From Taenia hydatigena (lineage: Eukaryota > Platyhelminthes > Cestoda > Cyclophyllidea > Taeniidae): 64,000 nucleotides of DNA. Below, in pieces: positions 49,490 to 62,106 of this stretch. The notes under the pieces were generated by a model. The model made no database searches, was not told the DNA's origin, and saw only the letters and a list, made by a program, of their open reading frames with translations. The stretch covers positions 20,376,369-20,440,368 of the forward strand of contig JADWOT020000005.1 in the NCBI GenBank assembly GCA_036345935.2, read 5' to 3'. The translations under genes were made by a program, and so were the position numbers. Position 1 is the first letter of the stretch. Each line of letters opens with the position of its first letter.

Positions 49490-50330
49490 TTTCTAATTTT
49501 CAATAACTTTTCATGGTTTAATTCATTGTTTTGATAAGCGGGATTTGATTTAAAAGTAATGGGAGCAGTTTTCTGGATTTAGGAAAAGATTTGATTTCCA
49601 TGAGAGTCAGGTAGTGCCGGGTTATAGACAGAAGTGGTTAAGGTGAGGGAAGAAATGTCGTGTTATCGCGGGATGAGGAGGGAACAAGGCGCGATAGGGA
49701 GCCATCTTCACTTTAAGAAAAGTTTAGCTATTAGAGGCACAGAAGCGGTGCACTGGCAAACGTTTTCAATTCTTCGAATGGTGGAACGGAATACTTTCAT
49801 CGAGCTGGCGAAAAGAGCCTGAAAAGTTCTTGATTAGGAAAAAATAACTTTGTGTTAGGGGCACAAGAGCTACTTATTTGGCACTGCCTAGAGAGAAGAT
49901 CGGAGTGGTGGCAGAAAGCTCAGCTGCTCAGTTGTTCAGTCAATTATCCAGTCGGGGTTGAGACGCTCATCGATGGAATATTTGATGTCTTTTAATGGAT
50001 GCGTCGAAGCCGAGGTGGAGTGGAAAGGGACGAGCATTAAGAGGGGCGTTTTTGTCGCCTTGACATCAGTTAGGCCAGACTACCGCTTGGCCCTGGCCTC
50101 TCTCATTTTCGTTAGCTCACAGGCGACCCATTTGCTTACTGGCTCTACTCGACACCGGAGCTACCAACCATGGCGAAATATGACACGAAGAGTAGCAAAT
50201 GATGTGGATACTATGTGCAAGAGGTCATGGTATGACAAAACAGTGGAAAAAGCGAACTTCTACAAGGTATCGGTGTGAGCAAAAGTTCGATGGCTGCGAG
50301 AGATTGATGCTTGAATAGCAGTGAATTGTT
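49490..50330. repeat. Diverged dispersed repeat, unit A copy 1
   Basis: Aligns with 52670-53560 in the same order at low to moderate identity. Shared blocks are a TTTTCAACAACTTTT-like segment, AGATTTAGAAAA-ATTTGAT, AAGGTGAGGGA-G, AATGT-GTG-TA-CG and, near the end, GGTGT-GGTGCGAGCAA. No intact frame is present. Confidence 0.5.
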
Positions 50331-51589
50331 TGTTCTGCGTCATCTGTCCTGCGCCATCGAGGCAAAACCATTTCAGTCTAGGCAAAGGATGCTCAAATAG
50401 CCGATCCACCGCGGGCAGTCAGCACGTGATTCAGTTTGGCTTTCTTTTACTCATTTGATTAGTCGGTGAGTTAGCGATTTGCTTACGTTAAGAGATCAAC
50501 GTCCGCCTGATTTATTGTGTTCTGATACGTGGAATCAAATTCTGGACAAAATCTACTCACGACTTCAAACTGGAGGGGTGGAATGTTCCCTCTTTAAACA
50601 ACAGATTCTTTTGACAGACAGCTAGACAGAACTACAAGATGTGTGCTTTCTGGTTGCATCATAGGAGGAAGTAGAATGAAGCCAACTGACCGACAAACTG
50701 ACTTACAAACTGCAATGGCGACTGGGTGCGGACATTGAAATGAATCGGTGGTACGTTAAATCTTTGAGAAGCACTACTCCCTCTCTGACCACGAAACTTT
50801 TCATTGATGGATCAGTCAAGTCGTCGACAACCTGTAATGGAAGAAACACAAGATATGAGTGAGATCTTCACCACTTGAACACTCTTAGATGGCGATGATG
50901 GCCCTGCGGCAGAAGTGAAGAAGGCTCCGTCTAGAAGAAAATCCACTGGACTGAAAATGGATACCTGCTAGATTGTATGTAACTACAAGAACAATGTGCG
51001 GTGGTTAAAAGAAGAAAAAGAAATTCTTGTGATTGTGTCTGACTTATGTAGTAGGAATGTCTGGTAATGAGAAATAGCATGGAGTACTTGTGGGCCGTGG
51101 GTGTGAGGCTGACAACTTGGGAGGTGGAGAGAGGGATAGGAGTGCTGTAAAGGGAGAGTTTGGAATACAATTTCTAAAGATGCAATGAATTGAGGAGAAG
51201 TGAATTGTAGGCTCAATGAGTCGAGTCAGCGTTCTCCTGATCAATCGGGGCGCAGGATCTGCACACTTCCGCTCCCTTCTCCTCATCCGTCTTCTCGTCT
51301 CCGTCTGTAGCCCTACAGCAGGCACCGCAGACACATCTCTCCGATTAAGACTCAAAAAAAACCACTCATTTGTCCAATTCTCGCAATGTAAGGCCGAGAG
51401 CGTAAAAAGTAGAGAAATCATTTCCTATCTTTCCTTCTCCCCTTCCCTCGGCCCTTCCTCCTCCCTGAAGTAATTGGGCACTACTTTTAAGTAATGATAG
51501 TTACTGGTCATTTTTTATCTTCATCGGTAAATATAATGGACGTAATAAACTCTTTTTAAGGAATGGACACAAAATATCCCTTTTCATGT

Positions 51590-51960
51590 TACTGGATGAA
51601 AAAAGACATCGCCTCACCCGATGAACCATCTGTTAGGCTCTTTCCTGCTTGGTCAAAAGGCTAAGATGAGTCCATCATCTACAAACTTGAAGTTAATTAG
51701 GTCTCAGTAAATAAAAATGGGCTTAAATGCCTCGGAAGGTGACTCCAGTTCTGGCGACACCGCCACCACACATATGATCACGGATGAACCTCAGGCACCA
51801 GCACCTTCTAAGGTATGGTTCATTTCAATGAACAAGAAAAGTTTTTGACTCTAGTAGAATTGACATGGGATGGCAGGTGACCACACAACTTATTTTAGAG
51901 GACACACACGACACCCTCACGTCTGAAAATACAGTCATCGAAGGTGAGGTGGGCGGTTTA
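51590..51960. repeat. Diverged dispersed repeat, unit B copy 1
   Basis: Aligns with 54165-54450 through ATGAACCATCTGTTAGG, TTCCTG-ATGATCAAAAGGC and GTAGAATTGACATGAGATGG-like blocks. Confidence 0.5.
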
Positions 51961-52292
51961 AGCATGGGCCTATAACGTCGAAAGGGAAAAGACGCGGAGG
52001 AGGAGTGCTCGCTCCTAAGGAGACGTTTTTCGTTTGGCTCATTAGGAAGTAAAACATGTGACTATCTGCTAGCGCATCTGGAGCTTTCAAAGGGGCCCGG
52101 AGGCCATGACATGGACTAGCATTGGTGCGAAATATTGAGTAGTCACAGGGGGCAGTGTACAACTTTGCAAACAAACTTAATTTTAGCACCACTTCCAAAA
52201 TTGGGGTTTAAAAGTTACAAGGAATTTACAAATTTGCAACAAAACCTTTGTTTTTAGAGTTCGTAAGCATCTCCTAACGAGTTGTTACCGGC

Positions 52293-52308
52293 ATCACGTA
52301 TATATGAC
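52293..52308. repeat. 16-bp palindrome, site 5
   Basis: Reads atcac-gtatat-atgac, with compensating changes at the outer arm of each half. The downstream flank (ACCATG-ACTTCCTTACCTG) resembles the reverse complement of the site 3 flank. Confidence 0.6.
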
Positions 52309-52669
52309 ACCATGAACTTCCTTACCTGTGCGGACGCCGCATTAGGCATTGCTTTGTACTGACTAATTTCACTGAACGATGACGCTGAAACTGGATGGAG
52401 AGCGTGACAATTGCACCTTAGAGATGCGGGTAAGACCTGCCGGGGTCACGAAATTTGGGGTGTTGCAGGTCCCTTTGTTCACGTCTCAGCATGACCTCGC
52501 TGCTAAATTTTAGTTGCCATTGGTGAGAATAAAAGGTGCATTCACCCCAAAAGAGTTCAGAATAAATAAATAAATAAATCAGTTTTCTGTAGCTACAGCG
52601 ACCGTTAATTGGAATGTGGTTACGTAGAGAATTAGTTAGTCGGTTCGTGACTTCAAGAGCTCCAGGCGA

Positions 52670-53560
52670 CTAAACGCCCAACTTCTCTCATTTTCAACAA
52701 CTTTTTGTTGAAATGTGGTGGGCATGATTTAGTCAAAAATTTGTAGGAAACGTTAACAGAGATTTAGAAAAAATTTGATCTTCATAAAAGAATGATAGTA
52801 CCTCTGTACACAGTTAATGGGCAGAAGGTGAGGGAGGTTTAAGGAAATGTTGTGCTACGGTGTAGTGAGGCGGAAATTGAACAGGGTGGGGATCCAAGCT
52901 CACCCTTATAAACTTCACTCTAAAGGTGGTGCCCTTCCTCTTTTAGTCGGTGGAAAGAGGACTTTTACATGGACGTCTCGAGGATATTTCGCCACGGGAC
53001 CACGCGGATTCACTTCTAGTAATAATAACGAAGTGAAGAAAGTCGAATTGCTGAGTGTGAAATCTTCTGATGTTGTAAAATCCTTCCAAAGCTATAGGTG
53101 GTTGGACGAGATGCGCTTCTATGCCAAAGGAGAGCTGTGCAAAAAAAGTCCTCTGTTCACTACAAATGGGTTTATGGCACGTAGATGCACTTGGCATTGT
53201 GTAGGACAAGGATCAGTGGGGTGATGGGACGCTTAGATGACCAGTCGGCCAGCCTATCATCTGATCTGTTGGACACTCGATGCCTTGCAGCAGACGCATG
53301 GAAGACTGCGTGCAGTGGGAATACGTGAAGTAGTGGGGAAAGCATCCTCGTCTCCTTAGCATCAGTTCTTGTCAGCGTCTTCTAAGGTTAGAACATACGT
53401 TTAATTTCAACAGCACTTCTTCCCATCTATCCAGACTTCGGAGTCACAAAAATTGGGGACACAGCACAAGACGAGGAAGGCGAATAGATGTGGCAAGAAG
53501 ATTATGACAAATGGCTCCCTTGAGGTGTTGGTGCGAGCAAGAAAACGGCGGTTATGAGAA
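52670..53560. repeat. Diverged dispersed repeat, unit A copy 2
   Basis: Partner of 49490-50330. The plus-strand frame at 52847-53224 (125 codons) has no family match and is probably part of the repeat. Confidence 0.5.
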
Positions 53561-54164
53561 AATGAAGCAGGAATGTTGGCGTCCTGTGTCCTGAGGGACG
53601 TCACCGAGTTTTAACGCGTAAAATTAGTGTCTGTGTACAACCCATGCATGATTTTGACTTTTTGAAGGGAGAGGTTGGAAAATTCGTGGCATTCTAGCAT
53701 CTCCTCTTCTTTAGGGAATTGACTCCCACGATAGACTGATAAAGAGACAAGTCGGGCTTGTCGCCTGCATCGCAGAGAAGAAAGTTGATTCCTCCTGATT
53801 GACTGCCAATCAATGACAGTGATAAATATTGCTTCGGAATGTTAGAAAATGAAAACGATCTTCTCGCTCCCCTTTTTATGAAATGTTCGTTGATGGACCA
53901 GCAGTACAGTTGGGAGTAAGTGCCACTCAGACGGACAGTTGACGCAGAGGTGGGGAAGGCACTGGTCACTGCCTCATGCTGTGGAGGCAATCGCAAACGC
54001 TCGAAAGTTGAAGAAAACAAGCCTTCCCTCAGGAAAAGTTGTGCATTCCTTTCTATGTGTTTGTGATTTTTCTGTCAACTTATAACCCCACTTTTTAACC
54101 ACTCACGACACTACTTCGCCTAGCTAATCACCTTCATCATAGCCACTTTTAAGAAACGGACGAA

Positions 54165-54730
54165 ATAGGTTCTGTTTATTTTTCTGATCAAAGAAAGATG
54201 TCTCCTCCACAATGAACCATCTGTTAGGGCACTTCCTGAATGATCAAAAGGCGCAGATGTTTCGGTCATCCTCAAAGCCCAATCCAACCGTCTCCCCTTG
54301 AGTTGAATGAACCTAAACGCGTCGAAAAAGGCCGCCCAGACCACCACTACTAAGCATTCACAGCTCATTCAAGGGTTAGCTATTTTGAGTGGGATGGATA
54401 AGTTGATTGACCTTGGTAGAATCGACGTGAGATGGCAGATAGGGATTCACTTCCGCTCAAGAGGCCTTATTGTTAGAAATCAGTAGTGATTTTGTAGACA
54501 GTCAATGCCTTCACAATAACCTCCCCTTACTCCACCCTCCCCATTCACAGTTTCGACGGTTTTTCGATAGCTGGCTTGGTGAGTATTAGGTCGCACTCCT
54601 GACAGCCATGCCTCAACAAAAGAGCAACCATTGAAGGTGAAATGCACGCTTTGTCAGTCATGCTGCGTGAGCACAGACACGGGGGGGCAGTACTCCCCCC
54701 TCCAGACTGGAGGGCAAAGGACACAGACCT
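54165..54730. repeat. Diverged dispersed repeat, unit B copy 2 with extension
   Basis: The first part pairs with 51590-51960. The second part (54540-54720) pairs with 56450-56640 through ATAGCTGGCTT-GTG-GT, CATGCCTC, TTGAA-TGAA-TGCACG and GAGCACAGACAC. Confidence 0.5.
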
Positions 54731-54927
54731 CGGAGAGACATTTCGGAGCAAAACGACTAAACACCTTCTCGCATGTCTGAACATTTTTAATTTGCCTTGG
54801 ACATCTTCCCCAAGACTGTTTTATTTTAGCACGAACAGATAAATCTACTTATTAAAAAAAGAAAACATTTTAAAATCTCGCAACTTAAACTTCTTTATAC
54901 AAATTCTTCTAAGAATTTATTTTAAAT

Positions 54928-54943
54928 GTCACGTATATGTGAC
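54928..54943. repeat. 16-bp palindrome, site 6
   Basis: Reads gtcac-gtatat-gtgac. Confidence 0.7.
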
Positions 54944-55642
54944 AATCAGAATTCCATGTCTAAGCTTAGTGTGAATTCTTTGTTACTTTATACTATAGCG
55001 TTATAAAGAGACAGAAAGTGTGACAATCTACTGCTGAAGATAGGGAGAAGACGATCCAGGTTACACGGAGTATATAAAGTGACTTGTCCTTAAAAAAACC
55101 ACGCACTAGCGACTATAACCAGAATGTGATGACCCTGACGATTGACCAATCAATTTGTGGCCCCATGATCTCTAGGACGTCAAAGGCTCAATCCTCCAAC
55201 CCCCACTTTTCTGTCAAAGTGGAATTAAAAAATTACCTTGAGGAGCTATTTTGTGGACCTAAATGTTGCCGAGCGGCCAACCTGAGCAATCAGGGTAAAT
55301 TGCGTGTACGCACCTAACTGGTAGCCGATTACAAAGGGTAAAGAATGGTCAAACTTTCCTAGCTTTAGGGCACGTTGATAGACTTTGGGCCTAAGATACA
55401 TCTAAAAGCACTCTGATAGAAGACATTCCAGAATGCTCGAGAAATAGCCACGAAACGACAATTTATAGAGAGCATAAAGACATTCAGGTCTTCTTTGGGT
55501 AAGGAAAAGTCCACTTTCAAAGCAATGGCAAAAGCCTTGGAAAGGAAAGACCTACCATTTCCAAAGCAGTCATAGACTTGAGAGCCCCAACTTTGAATTA
55601 ACCGTCATGATACTTTCCGTCTTCTTGAATGTTTTTTTGCAA

Positions 55643-56219
55643 GCAAGGAGATGGGCGCTGCAAAACAGTGTTTTATATTGGCACAGAGGTTGCCTTAAGG
55701 ATAACCACAAAATTTCACAAGGATCCCGCGTGAAACCACGACGTGCACACACACGTGGAAGGCAGTGTGAATAACTCCTGGTAGGGACTGTAAATAGCCA
55801 ACAAAACAGTCACCCACCACCCACGTGTGCTTGGCTCCAACCAAAGAGGTGGCGTGCGTAGACCGTGCCACGAATAGCACACCAATGGTGGGGTACAAGT
55901 TCGCAAGGGATTCCGAACTATCCGATTGTGAGAGGATCCAGTGCAGTGAGAAAGGTCGCCATGGTCTGAGCATGTGATGTGACTACGTCTGTCTGCCTAG
56001 CTGGGTGAGCACTTCGTCTCCAGTTCCTTGCTGACTCGTCTTGTGGCGTTGGAGAGGCGCCATCTGGTGGGAGGAATTGAGAGAACCAGTGAAATTGACT
56101 GTGAGACACGAAGTGAAGTAGGCAAAACTGAAATGGCGAGGATGTATTCAACGCGGGGGCGGTTTGTGTAAAAGCCTGACCGGGTGTCACGTGACAGAGT
56201 CAATGCCTATGAGGGTGTG
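55643..56219. repeat. 577-bp near-identical repeat, copy 2
   Basis: Lies 6754 bp from copy 1 in the same orientation, with a single mismatch. Neither end shows an obvious terminal inverted repeat or target-site duplication. Confidence 0.95.
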
Positions 56220-56249
56220 AGAAGATGCACTTTAAACAGGTAACAGTCC

Positions 56250-56650
56250 TTATTTTGTTGACTGATAAAATTGACATCAGATGGCAGATGATAAAAGTGA
56301 TGAGCGAAGCAATTGACACTTGCTTCAAACCAATGGGACTAATCTCGAAAAATCACTGACAGGCTTACCGACTGGGTGTTCTCCTCACATCGCACCCATG
56401 AGCAGACCGACCCACCACCTCCCGACACGCTCTATGCAAACAAATTCGATTGTGCTTTCAACAGCTGGCTTAGTGGGTGTTGGTGAGTCGTCATGGCTCC
56501 CATGCCTCCGCAATTATAGTCAATGAAGTTGAATTGCACGTTTTTAACACGAGCACAGACACTGAGGGTCGACCCCCCCGATGGGAGATCCGTTAATAGT
56601 CCACTCCAGAGTTCTGAGAGTGGCTTTAATAAGCTGCCTTGGAAACAAAA
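56250..56650. repeat. Diverged dispersed repeat, unit B copy 3
   Basis: Begins with ATAAAATTGACATCAGATGGCAGAT, which matches blocks at about 51860 and 54420, and continues with the segment paired to 54540-54720. Confidence 0.5.
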
Positions 56651-56798
56651 TAAAGGCTTAACAACAGTTCGAAACATTGACCAGTCAGAGAATGCTGGCG
56701 CAAATCGAAAAATCCTGATGATCAGAAGTGTAAACAATCCAAAATCGTACAGCATAGAAAAGTTTCCTTCGATGTGGTATTTTTAGACCACTACTAGC

Positions 56799-56814
56799 GT
56801 CACACATGTGCGAC
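56799..56814. repeat. 16-bp palindrome, site 7
   Basis: Reads gtcac-acatgt-gcgac. It lies about 280 bp upstream of the repeat at 57080-57335. Confidence 0.65.
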
Positions 56815-57079
56815 GCCACAGCTACCTTATCAAAACGTGATGCGCATTTCTCATCACCTTGTACCAACCTATTGTACCGAGTCGCAACGTTAGCACCGGG
56901 CTTGTCTGTGCTACTAATTAACAAGAAGCACTTATTACCTATCTTCCCTTCCTTAAACAGACGCGAGTCAACTGCGTCGTTTCCAGAAGACAGGAAGTTG
57001 CCCAACTTTCATGCCCCTCCACCTCTAATCTGGCTGCGACCAAACGATTATCGGGTGGTATGCGAATGCGGAGCCCTCT

Positions 57080-57335
57080 CTACTCCTAACGTGAGCCACT
57101 TTGCGAGACCTGCACTTCCCCTCCTCGTTGACTGACCAACCCTAGGCTGTTCTCAAATCACTTTGTGGGGTGTGTTGACACCGCGATCGTAAGTAATTGG
57201 CCTTCGGTGGGAACAACTACACCTCTAGTCCGCTCCACACAGAGTCCAGTGCCTCGACGGCGTGGAGAGCTGTACCGTTTCGGAGTAACCATTGGCGCAT
57301 CGGTAGGACGTTCTGATACCACACTTTACACCTTC
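57080..57335 (+). repeat. Dispersed repeat with a conserved translated block, copy 2
   Basis: Inverted partner of 45950-46145. See that entry for the shared blocks. Confidence 0.6.
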
Positions 57336-57961
57336 CCGAAGGGTTACGCAACAGGACCGGGAAAAGGTCGACTTCCACCAATAAAGTGCGCATTACCAGC
57401 CTGTATGTTGTCAAACGGGAGCACAACGAGATCCGCATTCCTGCAGTAGCGTCGTACCAGTGAGACAACGAGTACTTGCTCTGATCTGTTCTCGAAATGA
57501 GCCAGATGTATGCTGAAGTTTGAGGTACAAAAATGGAGTCTCCTCGATTTCGGATGAGGAAGAGGGAAGGGAGAAGAATGGAAACACAAAACGGGCTAAT
57601 ATCCATTTCAGTGACACAGGTTAGCAGAATTGTGACACGTGAAGTTTACTAGCCTGACACAAATTGGTCTAGCAAAGGAAGGTGAAAGACACGGTATGTA
57701 TATACGCACATAAAAAGCATTTATAACCCTTTTTAAAATTCTTTTAAAGCTCTAAAAGCAAACCAGATGCGTAGCAAAAGTCAGGGATGAGGCACAGGTA
57801 CATAGATACAGACTGACGTACAGGTGAATGCAATCATGTACTTGGTATTGGATCATCACAAGAAAAGGTTCCATGGAATGAACAAGGTTGGAGGGTGTTC
57901 TGTCCACAAATCAACGTTTCGTGGCGTAATTGAAAGGCACTTGAAATTTTTGACTAAAGAC

Positions 57962-58733
<772 letters not shown>

Positions 58734-59051
58734 CTGCAGTTGATATGTGCGGGTTATCTAAATGATGGTTTAAAAAGGTCGAGATAAAATAAATGCAAAA
58801 CATGCATGACGCACTTCGTCAAAAGGTACATAATATTGATTTTTAATGCATATTATAAAATAATATTAGTTCGTATCATAAAAGCAGGTCACCATAAAGA
58901 ACCGAATTTTCCATTAATACAAAAATAATACGGACAAACTTTGCTGAATTATGACAATCGCAGGTTAAGTGGTGATGGCACATAAGACTCTTAATCAAGT
59001 TAGAACTTAATGCCTACTTCTCAACAAAATCAATTTTGTAGTGGCTTTCTT

Positions 59052-59237
59052 TGTAGCGTCCCGAGGCTCCCTTGAATGCAAAAGAAGGCAGAATGCTAGG
59101 GTAGATTATATATATTCACCGGACAGAGGGAAAAAGGCTGCTGGCATGGCCCAAAGACCAGCCCACGCAGCTAGGACAATACGGCCACCTCTGTGACCTT
59201 GACAGAAACCGGCAGTTCTAACAAACAAAGTACTACA
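59052..59237 (-). mobile_element. ~185-bp insertion element, copy 5, TSD TTCTT
   Basis: Runs TGTAGCGTCC ... GTACTACA, flanked by perfect 5-bp duplications TTCTT (59047-59051 and 59238-59242). The TA-rich core is TATATATA near 59107. Confidence 0.9.
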
Positions 59238-59344
59238 TTCTTTACTAGCAAATATTATATGGTTGTCACTTAAGCGCGCGGTCTGTCTATTCTCCCCTTA
59301 ATATAAAAGTGACTAAATCAAAAACCGAATTTTGTAGCTTTTCT

Positions 59345-59470
59345 TATAATTTTGCTGCGCCTCGAGACTGCCCTAGGAAAAAGACAAATATTCAATGAAG
59401 AGAATGGATTAGGACTACCAGCATAACCTTGAGGCCAGCTTACTCGGTGAAGGCGGAATGGCTAGTCAAG
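59345..59470 (-). mobile_element. Insertion element, degraded copy 6
   Basis: Weak match: CTCGAGACTGCCCTAGG, AATATTCAATGAAGAGAATGG, ACCAGCATAACCTTGAGGCC and CTCGGTGAAGG. The termini are lost. Confidence 0.5.
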
Positions 59471-59589
59471 AGCATGTTATTGATTCTGCTCTATCCTTGC
59501 GAACTTTGCCCTTGTTAAAGTCGCAAGTTGAGAATGGCTAAATGGTTATTGGCTTACCCATTAATCAATGTGGCACAATAAGATACAAC

Positions 59590-59777
59590 TGTAGTACCTT
59601 GTTTGCTAGAACTACCGATTTTGGTGAAGGTCACAGAGGTTGCCGTACTGCCGTAGCTACGTGAGCTGGCCTCCGGGCCATGCCAGCACCCTTTTTCCCT
59701 CTGTCCATTGAATATATATATATTCTACCCTAGCATTCTGCCTTCTTTTGCCTTTGAGGGAGCCTCGGGACGCTACA
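59590..59777 (+). mobile_element. ~185-bp insertion element, copy 7, TSD ACAAC
   Basis: Runs TGTAGTACCTTG ... GACGCTACA, with perfect duplications ACAAC at 59585-59589 and 59778-59782. Confidence 0.9.
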
Positions 59778-59880
59778 ACAACACATGCAAATTCATAAAA
59801 ATCCACACTACTGAGTAATGCATTATTTGAACGCTCTCTATGGCGCAACCCCCTTCCAAACACTTCAGTGGTGCTATAAG

Positions 59881-60060
59881 TATGATTGTTTGCTCTGGCT
59901 GTCGGTTCTGGTTATGGTCGCTTAGGTGTCCATATTGTCCTTAGCCGAGTAGGCTGGCCCCGCGCCATGCCGGCAGGCACGTTCTCTCTGCTTGCTGAGC
60001 ATACATTCTCCCCTAGTATTATGCCTTCTTTAACCTTCAAGGAAGTCCTGAAATGCTACA
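59881..60060 (+). mobile_element. ~185-bp insertion element, copy 8, TSD ATAAG
   Basis: A more diverged copy, TATGATTGTTTG ... AAATGCTACA, still flanked by ATAAG on both sides (59876-59880 and 60061-60065). The TA core has been lost. Confidence 0.8.
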
Positions 60061-60606
60061 ATAAGAGCCCTTCGTGAATCAGTTGCAGCGGCCATTGCAT
60101 CTTGTAGATGTAAGAACGCCTTTAATCCAACAATTATTGCTGCATTTGCGAGTCCAACTCATTTGTCAACTGTATCGAGAAAAGAAGAATGCTGCATGTT
60201 AGTAATGGTTAAGACGCAAAGATGCACACTGGTCACTATCCGACAAATAAAAGGCAAGGCGTAAGGCAATAAAACAAGGCCAAAATGTGGCAACTATTCT
60301 TCTTTACCACTTGTTTTTTGTCACCAATACACAGACACACAACCACCCGTGAAGGTGACATCGATTGTTCACGTCCTTATATTCACACAGCTGTCGTGGA
60401 CAGCTCCAAAGATACTTACCAAACTAGAACGAATCTGACGTAAATTTGTTAAAAACTAAAACCAGATGTCAGTTCTGCCCTTTTAAAAGGGCCTTCTACA
60501 GATTTTTTCTTCCTGCTTGGGACGTTTTTCTTCAGTGAATTTAGCTTGCAATATTAGGCCGGGGAAGTCATAGTATTAGTTCTTGTGGAGCAGAGCTGCC
60601 TGCTAC

Positions 60607-60793
60607 TGTAGCCTCCTGAGGCTCTCTTTAAGGCAAAAGAAGGCAGAATACTAGGGTGAAATATACATATTCAACAGGTAGAGGGAAACGAGCTGCTGAC
60701 ATGGTCCGAAGGCCAGCCTACGCAGCTAGGGCAATATGGCCACCTCTGTGACCCTGACCGACAACCGACAGTCCAAACAAACAAATCATTGCA
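60607..60793 (-). mobile_element. ~185-bp insertion element, copy 9
   Basis: Runs TGTAGCCTCC ... CATTGCA, flanked by GCTAC (60602-60606) and ACTAC (60794-60798), a 4/5 duplication. Confidence 0.8.
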
Positions 60794-60887
60794 ACTACGG
60801 TACAAATATGGCGTCTTGAAGTCTTACTGAAGCAGAAATAAGGGAATTGGGAGGTACCTTCCATGGATTGATAATTGAAATCTGAAG

Positions 60888-61063
60888 TGCAGTATTTTGA
60901 TTGTTTGAACTACCGGTTTTGGCCAGAGCAGCAGAGGTGGCCGTATTGCCCTAGCTGCGTAGGCTGGCCTCCAGCAACTTGCTTCTCCTTCCGTTGAATA
61001 TATATATATTCTACTCTAGCATTCTGCCTTCTTTTGCCGTCGAGAGAGCCTCGAGGCGCTACA
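60888..61063 (+). mobile_element. ~185-bp insertion element, copy 10, TSD TGAAG
   Basis: Runs TGCAGTATTTTG ... GGCGCTACA, with perfect duplications TGAAG at 60883-60887 and 61064-61068. Confidence 0.88.
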
Positions 61064-61069
61064 TGAAGG

Positions 61070-62089
61070 CTAATAAAATCTGTACACCTTGACACACTGC
61101 TAGATAAAATACTAAGATGCTGCAATTACCAAAGACAGCAGATTTAATTATGTTGCTTTCCGCCATTAATTAACTGAAATAAGTCGCCGCTGCACATAAG
61201 GCCAGTAATTTTGTTGGAAATGGCGCTTAATTTCTCTGCATCAATATGCGCATTACCAAAAAAGTTGTGTTTAAATATTTATAACTAAAATGAAGTCTTC
61301 TTTTTATCTTTGTAGTGACTAGTCCCTAACTTAATGCATTATATCATTATAATATTCCACCTGCTTACCCATATACCGAATTTAATATTACTCATTTGAG
61401 CTTATAAAGCATGTCTCTATTATTTTTTAACGCTATCTCTGCCAGAGTTACTTGATTTGGAGCATTAATACAATTTTAGTCAAAGACTCCACTTTTAGCC
61501 TATCAGACTAGGCTAGCTTTGCTTAGTTGTGAGTTCCAGTTGTGCTTACTTTACTGGTTGTGTACAAATCCACCGGAATGCTTTTTGGGTGGTTTAAATC
61601 CACGAGCATTACATTTCCAGTGTTTTTGCTGGCTCTAATTGTCGTCTATGGCTTTCATTGATCTCACATTTTCTGCTTAAGTCATTTTGCGTGTGTGGAT
61701 TTTCAAGCCAGTTATTCCCATCGCCGAAGATTTAGTTGCCTACATTTTAGCGCAGATACTAGTTTTTCAGGCCAGTATAGATGAGCCCTTAGCGTATCTG
61801 TTTCAGCAGTTTATTACCAGCAAGGGGGCGTTTGGGTAGGTTTTTTACTGCTTCAGACTAGGTTTGTTTTATTGATTTTTAATGTGTCGAATGTGTCTTG
61901 CGTTTATTTACATTAAGATTCAAACCTTTTTCACCAAGTTTCGCCAATCCTTTTATCATATTCTCTTTTGGTTCCTGATGTTGAATTTTTATCAGTGTCT
62001 GCTTATTTACACCCTATTCATCTCAACCAAGTAAATTGCTAATCTGCTATAACCTACTTTCATGAAATGTGTTATTTCATTGTCTTCAG
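61070..62089. other. AT-rich region upstream of the bZIP gene
   Basis: No coding signal. It ends in a good acceptor, TTTCATTGTCTTCAG (to 62089), so a 5' UTR intron probably occupies its last part. Confidence 0.5.
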
Positions 62090-62106
62090 GCTTCATCTTG
62101 AAAGCT

